64,000 bases of DNA, from contig NZ_JAFIRA010000001.1 of NCBI RefSeq assembly GCF_022848905.1, positions 124,001-188,000 of the forward strand, in the 5' to 3' direction. The position numbers and the translations under genes were made by a program. The stretch's first letter is position 1; each line of letters begins with the position of its first letter. Below, piece after piece: positions 59,858 through 64,000 of this stretch. This DNA comes from Thermostichus vulcanus str. 'Rupite' (GTDB lineage Bacteria; Cyanobacteriota; Cyanobacteriia; Thermostichales; Thermostichaceae). The notes below the pieces were generated by a model, which saw only the letters and a program-made list of their open reading frames with translations, searched no databases and was not told the DNA's origin.

Positions 59858-61111
59858 TCTCTGAGCCATAGCCCTTCGAGCTTTTTTGAGTGAGGCGATG
59901 CCCAACCCCACTTTTTTGATCAATATCCCAGAATTTGTATCGCGTGGCATTTCTGCTCCGCATTCTGGGCAAGAGTGCCAGCGATCTGACAACTCTTTCG
60001 GGACACGGTTCAGGCAAACACAGCAATGCTGACTTGTGCCAGTTGGATCAACCTTGATTGTTCTCTTTCCGGCTCTCTCAGCCTTGAAAGGTAGAATCTG
60101 GTTCACAAACTGACTGATTCCGGCATCAGCAAAGGACTTGTTCAGCCCCGATTTTGCCGCCTGTGCATTGGGTAGAAACGTCCCATTCTCATCCTGCTTC
60201 GGCTTACACCGCTTTGTCATGTTGCTGACGCTGAGATCTTCCACAAAGATGACGTCAGCTTTATTGAGCAATTGATTAGCCGTCTCGCAGTGAAACTGAT
60301 ATCGCTGTCTTGCAATCTTCTGGTGTAATCTCGCAATTCTTCGATTCAGTTTCTTTCGGGCGATGCTGCTTTTAGAACGGGCATCGCGCTTTTGCTGCAA
60401 CTTAGCAAGCTTTGATTCTGCCTGTCTCAGAAAACGAGGATAGTCAATTAATTCGCCTTCTGAGTCTGCTGCAAAATGCTCTAGCCCCATATCCACGCCG
60501 ATTGAATTGTCCCAGTTCGGATCAACATCAATCGTTTGTTCAGGAACTGAGTCATCTTGCAATGACAGCGTGATGTACCAGCCGTCGGCTTTCCGGCTCA
60601 AAATTGCGCTTTTAACTTCAAATCCGTCAGGCAGTGGACGATGCCACACAACTTTCACCGCTCCGATTTTGGGTAGTTCGATTTTGTTGCCATCAATCCA
60701 ATCAATCGAAGCTTGAGGATAGGTGAAAGAACGATACCGATTGACACCCTTGAAACGAGGCTTGCCTGATCTTTTGCCGTTGCAGTCCCCTTTGATATAG
60801 CGGTCAAAGGCAAGTTTGACCCGCTTCACCATGTCTTGCAGTACTTGAGAGTGAATCTCTTTATACCAGGGTCTATCCTGCTTCAGAGTCACCAGGGAGC
60901 GTTTCTGTCCATAGTATTCAGGCTGCTCTCTGGGTTCAGCAATGCTGCAAATCAAAGGACAGGCATTCACCAGACACCGATTCATCTCCCACCAATCAAA
61001 GCGATCTGCCAGCATCCAGTTGTACTGGTGACGCAGCATATCAAGCCAACGATTCATCGTGGCAAGCTGTAGAGCGGATGGCAGTAGCTTGTATTGATAG
61101 GCTAATCTCAC
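59831..61111 (-). CDS. tnpB: TnpB, RNA-guided nuclease-like protein of IS605-type element
   Basis: This 426-residue protein keeps all RuvC residues: D207 in SIGVDMGLEHFA, E291 in VIFVEDLSVSNM and D391 in EMPRDTNSGILI. The zinc ribbon is intact with Cys363/366 (HCCVC) and Cys381/384 (CPECG). The N-terminal helix-turn-helix-like region (LLPSALQLATMNRWLDML) is typical. It therefore looks active, unlike the degenerate copy at 14.5 kb. It is divergent from tnpA across a short symmetrical spacer. Confidence 0.94.
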   Translation of the reverse strand: MRLAYQYKLLPSALQLATMNRWLDMLRHQYNWMLADRFDWWEMNRCLVNACPLICSIAEPREQPEYYGQKRSLVTLKQDRPWYKEIHSQVLQDMVKRVKLAFDRYIKGDCNGKRSGKPRFKGVNRYRSFTYPQASIDWIDGNKIELPKIGAVKVVWHRPLPDGFEVKSAILSRKADGWYITLSLQDDSVPEQTIDVDPNWDNSIGVDMGLEHFAADSEGELIDYPRFLRQAESKLAKLQQKRDARSKSSIARKKLNRRIARLHQKIARQRYQFHCETANQLLNKADVIFVEDLSVSNMTKRCKPKQDENGTFLPNAQAAKSGLNKSFADAGISQFVNQILPFKAERAGKRTIKVDPTGTSQHCCVCLNRVPKELSDRWHSCPECGAEMPRDTNSGILIKKVGLGIASLKKARRAMAQREARALCEA

Positions 61112-61117
61112 ATAGTG

Positions 61118-61141
61118 AGTGTAGCATAAGCTGCATACACT
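61118..61141. promoter_or_regulatory. inverted repeat between divergent tnpA and tnpB
   Basis: AGTGTAGCA (61118-61126) faces TGCATACACT (61132-61141) across a 5-base centre, with one bulged base. It fills the 33-base gap between the two start codons, so it could be a shared operator or a structure that limits transposase translation. Confidence 0.5.
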
Positions 61142-61144
61142 GAC

Positions 61145-61558
61145 ATGAAAAAAGACTTTGTATCAAGTGGCAGGGCGGTATCAGACATGAAGGCTCATTT
61201 GGTGCTGACAACCAAGTATCGGCGGAATGTCTTGACTGCTGCAATGCTCGCCCGACTGGGAGAAATCATGGACGATCTTTGCGAGAAGTGGAATTGCAAG
61301 CTGATTGAGTTTAACGGGGAAGAAAATCACATCCACCTTCTGTTTCAATATCTGCCTCAGATGGAGATACCCAAATTTGTGAACAATCTGAAGTCCGTCA
61401 CCAGCCGGAGAATCCGCTCTGAGTTTGTCGATGAAGTGGAGCAGGTCTACTGGAAAAATGTGCTTTGGAATGAGTCGTATTTCATTGCATCGTGTGGAGG
61501 TGTCACGGTATCGGTGCTACGGAAGTACATCGAAAACCAAGACACCCCGGACGAGTAG
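61145..61558 (+). CDS. tnpA: TnpA, Y1 transposase (IS200/IS605 family)
   Basis: This 137-residue HUH transposase moves single-stranded DNA. The metal-binding HUH pair is His62 and His64 in NHIHLLFQYLPQ, and the nucleophile is Tyr128 in VLRKYIENQ. The typical N-terminal KAHLVLTTKYRRNVL and FYWKNVLW-like region (VYWKNVLWNESYFIASCGG) are present. It appears intact. It is the only tnpA in this window and could mobilise related elements in trans. Confidence 0.95.
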   Translation: MKKDFVSSGRAVSDMKAHLVLTTKYRRNVLTAAMLARLGEIMDDLCEKWNCKLIEFNGEENHIHLLFQYLPQMEIPKFVNNLKSVTSRRIRSEFVDEVEQVYWKNVLWNESYFIASCGGVTVSVLRKYIENQDTPDE

Positions 61559-61830
61559 CAGAGATTGTTGCTTGCTTCGGGGGCATTGAACCCCGCTCAG
61601 CAAGCGCGGCTCTCATCCCGACGCTATGCCTACGGCACGCGACGCGAACACCTATGCGGGCAGGCTGCGCCAACGGTAGAGCGCGGGGCTTCCCGCCTAG
61701 TTCGCTAAACTCTGCCTGAGCTTGATCCCTGGCTCCTGATCTCTGGAAAGACAGCCCCTTCGTTAGGATAGGGGACATGGGAAATTGCAATCCGTGCGGG
61801 ATCCCGCTGTCGTTGTTCGGCCTCTTGAGC
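61559..61830. repeat. IS end with embedded palindromic dispersed repeat, then tlyA leader
   Basis: After tnpA there is a hairpin CGGGG-GCATTGAA-CCCCG (about 61578-61595), then GACGCTATGCCTACGGCACG and a further CGCGAACACC at about 61619-61650. This resembles the small dispersed palindromic repeats seen in many cyanobacteria, and it sits between two arms of the IS-end hairpin (GCGCGGCTC at about 61605 and GAGCGCGGGG at 61679). The last 130 bases hold the tlyA promoter region. Confidence 0.5.
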
Positions 61831-62658
61831 GTGGCAAATCGGGTTCGCCTAGACAGTTGGCTGGTGGAACGGGGTTACTTTGCTTCCCGGCAGCAGGCGC
61901 AGCGTTCCATTCTGGCGGGAGAAGTGTTCTTAAATGGAATGCGGGCCGAGAAAACCGGCGCTTGGGTGAATGGGGATCCCACGGTGCAGATCCAGTCCAA
62001 GCCAGCGTTTGTGTCGCGGGGGGGCGAGAAACTGCAGGGGGCGCTGGAGAAGTTTCCGGTACAGGTGCAAGATCGCATTTGTTTGGATGCTGGCATTTCC
62101 ACCGGCGGCTTTACGGATTGCCTACTGCAACGGGGAGCCAAACAGGTCTATGGTGTGGATGTCGGCTATGGACAGTTGGCCTGGTCTTTGCGTACCGATG
62201 CTCGGGTGATCCTCAAAGAGCGGGTTAATCTTCGTTATCTTCAATCGGTGGATCTCTACGGGACGGAGTTGCCCCACGAGAACTGGCCGGATCTGGCAGT
62301 GGTGGATCTGTCCTTTATTGCCTTGGCCAAGGTGCTGGATCCGCTGTGGAACCTACTGCGTTCGCCCCGCGAGGCGCTCCTGTTGGTAAAGCCACAATTC
62401 GAGGCGGGTCGGGAACAGGTAGGCAAAAAAGGGGTAGTCCGGGATCCCGCCATTCATGCCCAGGTGATCGAGGCGGTAATTCAGTCGGCCTTGGCCCAAG
62501 GTTGGCATCTGCAGGGCTATACGTGGTCCCCGATTACCGGCCCTGCGGGGAATATAGAATATTGGCTTTGGCTAGCCGAACAAGACGGGATCCCTGTGCC
62601 TGGCCGCAGTGCGCTACAACAGATGAGCGAGCAGGCAAAAATACAGCTAGATGCATGA
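61831..62658 (+). CDS. tlyA: TlyA family rRNA 2'-O-methyltransferase
   Basis: This protein of about 275 residues starts with an S4 RNA-binding domain (RLDSWLVERGYFASRQQAQR), then a FtsJ/RrmJ-like methyltransferase domain with CLDAGISTGGFTDCLLQRGA as the SAM-binding motif and LAVVDLSFIALAKVLDPLWN. TlyA homologues methylate cytidine 2'-OH in rRNA; some are annotated as hemolysins. I prefer the GTG at 61831 (ANRVRLDSWLVER follows), because the ATG at 61777 adds 18 residues unlike the family and has a poorly spaced ribosome site. Confidence 0.9.
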   Translation: MANRVRLDSWLVERGYFASRQQAQRSILAGEVFLNGMRAEKTGAWVNGDPTVQIQSKPAFVSRGGEKLQGALEKFPVQVQDRICLDAGISTGGFTDCLLQRGAKQVYGVDVGYGQLAWSLRTDARVILKERVNLRYLQSVDLYGTELPHENWPDLAVVDLSFIALAKVLDPLWNLLRSPREALLLVKPQFEAGREQVGKKGVVRDPAIHAQVIEAVIQSALAQGWHLQGYTWSPITGPAGNIEYWLWLAEQDGIPVPGRSALQQMSEQAKIQLDA

Positions 62659-62701
62659 TTTGTCGATTTTGTCAATACGTTATTGTGCGTGATCTAGGGA
62701 T

Positions 62702-63127
62702 ATGAGCGAAGAAATTGAAGAATTATTTCAGCAAGGTATTCGGCGCTACGAATCCGGGGAAGCTGCCAGGTCGCTGATTCCCTCCTTCGAGTCCATCTGT
62801 AAGAGCTCCCCGAAAGCTGCTGCCGCCTGGACCTGTTTGTCGTGGTTGTACCTGCTGGAAGGACAGGCAGAAAAAGCCCTGAAAGCCTCGCAAACCGCCG
62901 TCAAGCTAGATCCAGTGGATGCTCAGCCCCGCGTCAATTTGACCCTGGCCATGCTGGAACTGAAAAAAACAGGGGTGCGCCAACAGGTAGACACCATCAA
63001 ACAAATCCTGGTGCGGGATCCCGAGCAGATCGATGGCATCAAATCCAATTTGGCGGAAGGGGAAAATCGCCGCCCTACCTGGCCCCACTTGAGCAAGATC
63101 TACCGCTGGCTTTTTGAAGAAGATTAA
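62702..63127 (+). CDS. small TPR protein
   Basis: This 141-residue soluble protein contains about two to three tetratricopeptide-like helix pairs (ELFQQGIRRYESGEAARSL, AWTCLSWLYLLEGQAEKAL) and a basic/aromatic C-terminal tail (HLSKIYRWLFEED). Such proteins are common in cyanobacteria. No signal peptide, so probably cytoplasmic. It follows tlyA by 43 bases and may be co-transcribed. The partner is unknown. Confidence 0.8.
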   Translation: MSEEIEELFQQGIRRYESGEAARSLIPSFESICKSSPKAAAAWTCLSWLYLLEGQAEKALKASQTAVKLDPVDAQPRVNLTLAMLELKKTGVRQQVDTIKQILVRDPEQIDGIKSNLAEGENRRPTWPHLSKIYRWLFEED

Positions 63128-63419
63128 GCAGCTCTGAGGACTATCCTGCAACAAGACTTTAGGAAAAGCTAGGAGCTGTTACAGCAGCCTACAACTCTTA
63201 ACAGGATCCTCATGAGGTGGGTGCTAGACTTCTCTTACCAAATCGCAGGATGGGATCAAATCACAGTTAGGGATTGGGTTTCATCGCTTCTCAAGCCTCT
63301 TTTTACTGGGCTTTTGAGTGGATGCGAAACGTTTAATGGCCATCGCACTTATTGTGTTGCATTGCCGTTCCTATTTTGAGTCTCACCTTTTTTTGACCCC
63401 AGATTGGAGGAACTTTAAG
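63128..63419. other. intergenic region upstream of the 58-residue gene
   Basis: About 290 bases, moderately AT-rich. It should hold the promoter of the next gene. I see no gene, terminator or structured RNA that I can support. Confidence 0.4.
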
Positions 63420-63596
63420 ATGAACCGTCAAACCGTTTGGCTCAAGGGCGACACCCGGAATCACCAGGGTCATTTCGTCCCTCAATCTGAATACACCTTG
63501 ATCGATGCTGACCAGAATGGCTGGGCCTTGATTTGTGTTGACAATGCCCGCTGCTACTACGTGGATCCTGAAGCACTCCGGTTTGAGGCGGGATGA
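63420..63596 (+). CDS. small conserved-looking protein, 58 residues
   Basis: This protein begins MNRQTVWLKGDTRNHQGHFV and ends ALRFEAG. GGAGG lies nine bases upstream of the ATG at 63420, a strong ribosome site. It has no transmembrane segment and one short cysteine-containing stretch (ICVDNARCYYVD). It looks like a compact beta-rich domain. The function is not recognised. Confidence 0.7.
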   Translation: MNRQTVWLKGDTRNHQGHFVPQSEYTLIDADQNGWALICVDNARCYYVDPEALRFEAG

Positions 63597-63840
63597 GACT
63601 TATTTGAGACTTGCCGCGTAGGTCAGCTTAGCTAGGCTTCTCAAGGCAGTCTTTTCCGACCTCAAGCAGGGTTTGTCAGGTTTGTAGCAACAAAGCTAGA
63701 CAAAACCCTTGGGGTACCTTACCGGGAAAGACATGAACCTGGGTCAATTGTACTGGATATCGCTGGCTGGATCTGTGGTCAAACTCCTAATTTAAGACTT
63801 CAATCCATACTCATTTCAATACTCAATTTAGTGGCCGACC
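63597..63840 (+). other. non-coding stretch between the 58-residue gene and a terminator
   Basis: About 240 bases without a plausible gene but ending in a good terminator on the plus strand. Its AT-rich second half (63720-63835) may be a long 3' untranslated region or a small RNA. No known RNA family is recognisable by eye. Confidence 0.35.
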
Positions 63841-63871
63841 GAGGAGCTAATCGCTAGCTCCTCTGCTTTTT
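63841..63871 (+). terminator. Rho-independent terminator
   Basis: Perfect 9-base stem GAGGAGCTA (63841-63849) with TAGCTCCTC (63855-63863), loop ATCGC, then TGC and a run of five T (63867-63871). Oriented for plus-strand transcripts from the 58-residue gene or a small RNA. It also shields the last, minus-strand gene. Confidence 0.8.
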
Positions 63872-63928
63872 GGCCGGCTTTTGGCCATCGGGATCCCTCA
63901 GTCAGAGGGAGTAGGTCGGGTCAAACCT

Positions 63929-64000
63929 CTAACTCTTGCTGCCCATTTCAGCGGCTTGGATTAAGGCGGTGGCCCGTTGCTGATCCAACTTGGCTTGCAA
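63929..64000 (-). CDS. C-terminal end of a minus-strand gene, rest outside window
   Basis: Reading the minus strand from base 64000, 23 codons (LQAKLDQQRATALIQAAEMG and SKS) run to a TAG at 63929-63931. The residue pattern is that of a Gln/Ala-rich amphipathic helix. The gene continues outside the window. The family cannot be named from this tail. Confidence 0.4.
   Translation of the reverse strand: MQAKLDQQRATALIQAAEMGSKS

Larger units (their letters stand above)
59814..61695 (-). mobile_element. IS605-type element with divergent tnpA and tnpB
   Basis: The element holds a minus-strand tnpB and a plus-strand tnpA with 33 bases between their starts. The left boundary is drawn at TGACATACTCCC, the reverse complement of an IS605-like right end (GGGAGTATGTCA), which coincides with the pstB stop. 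A hairpin (CCCGGCGCTC at 59823-59832 with GAGCGC-GGG at 59845-59853) lies just inside. The right boundary is uncertain: GAGCGCGGGGCTTC at 61679-61692 repeats the left-arm word GAGCGCGGGCTTC at 59845-59857 in the same orientation, suggesting an end near 61695. Confidence 0.75.

Noticed and set aside
1-64000. tRNA or rRNA genes
   Set aside because: No cloverleaf pattern or conserved rRNA words were seen in the intergenic regions read on both strands. A tRNAscan search would settle it.

Overview
The window looks like the chromosome of a unicellular cyanobacterium. The evidence is a set of cyanobacterial gene families (a DUF3038/DUF4335 pair, several TPR and FHA proteins, an SRPBCC protein, MlaD/MlaF homologues and a DnaB that carries an intein), a four-repeat cyanobacterial-type Pho box, and a moderately GC-rich genome crowded with the palindrome GGATCC (usually inside GGGATCCC), apparently in place of the usual cyanobacterial HIP1 word GCGATCGC. 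A deep-branching thermophilic Synechococcus (JA or Thermostichus type) would fit, but that assignment is an inference. I found no rRNA, no tRNA and no CRISPR array.

Layout. 0-4 kb: the tail of an SH3-repeat protein, then a cobalt/nickel uptake cluster (candidate metal-binding lipoprotein, NikL/CbiL-like protein, cbiM, cbiQ) without its ATPase. 4-11.3 kb: queA, dcd and fba on the minus strand, then an exported unknown, a large membrane-bound spermidine-synthase-like protein with an odd low-complexity insert, and an FMN reductase. 11.4-16 kb: a large GAF-repeat sensor with a degenerate kinase end, then a nested mobile-element locus in which an IS608-like tnpB element has jumped into the tail of an older tnpB. 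16-24.4 kb: DUF4335/DUF3038, FHA, a methyltransferase coupled to an ABC-2 permease, a radical SAM/SPASM protein, GH15 and a TPR protein. 24.4-30.4 kb: dxs, cysK and ileS. 30.5-34.4 kb: a five-gene minus-strand operon with four minor-pilin-like proteins and a TPR lipoprotein. 34.6-37.7 kb: a CHASE4-type sensor kinase and a NarL-type response regulator, followed by a hairpin-rich intergenic region. 38.3-45.6 kb: a Na/Pi symporter, ggt, a lipoprotein, SRPBCC, a peroxiredoxin-like protein, an ABC1/UbiB kinase, a transposase scar and a MerR regulator. 45.7-55.3 kb: glmS, mlaD-mlaF, terC, larB with a tandem universal stress protein, then dnaB (with a 141-residue mini-intein) and rplI. 55.6-59.8 kb: Pho box and pstSCAB. 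59.8-61.7 kb: an IS605-type element (divergent tnpA and tnpB) whose end coincides with the pstB stop codon. 61.8-64 kb: tlyA, a TPR protein, a 58-residue protein, a terminator and the tail of a last minus-strand gene.

Most genes are ordinary core genes in short operons. The distinctive material is the mobile-element archaeology (14.3-15.9, 45.0 and 59.8-61.7 kb), the intein, the Pho-controlled Tat-exported phosphate system, the minor-pilin cassette, the ATPase-less Co/Ni cluster, and short tandem or inverted repeats in front of several genes.
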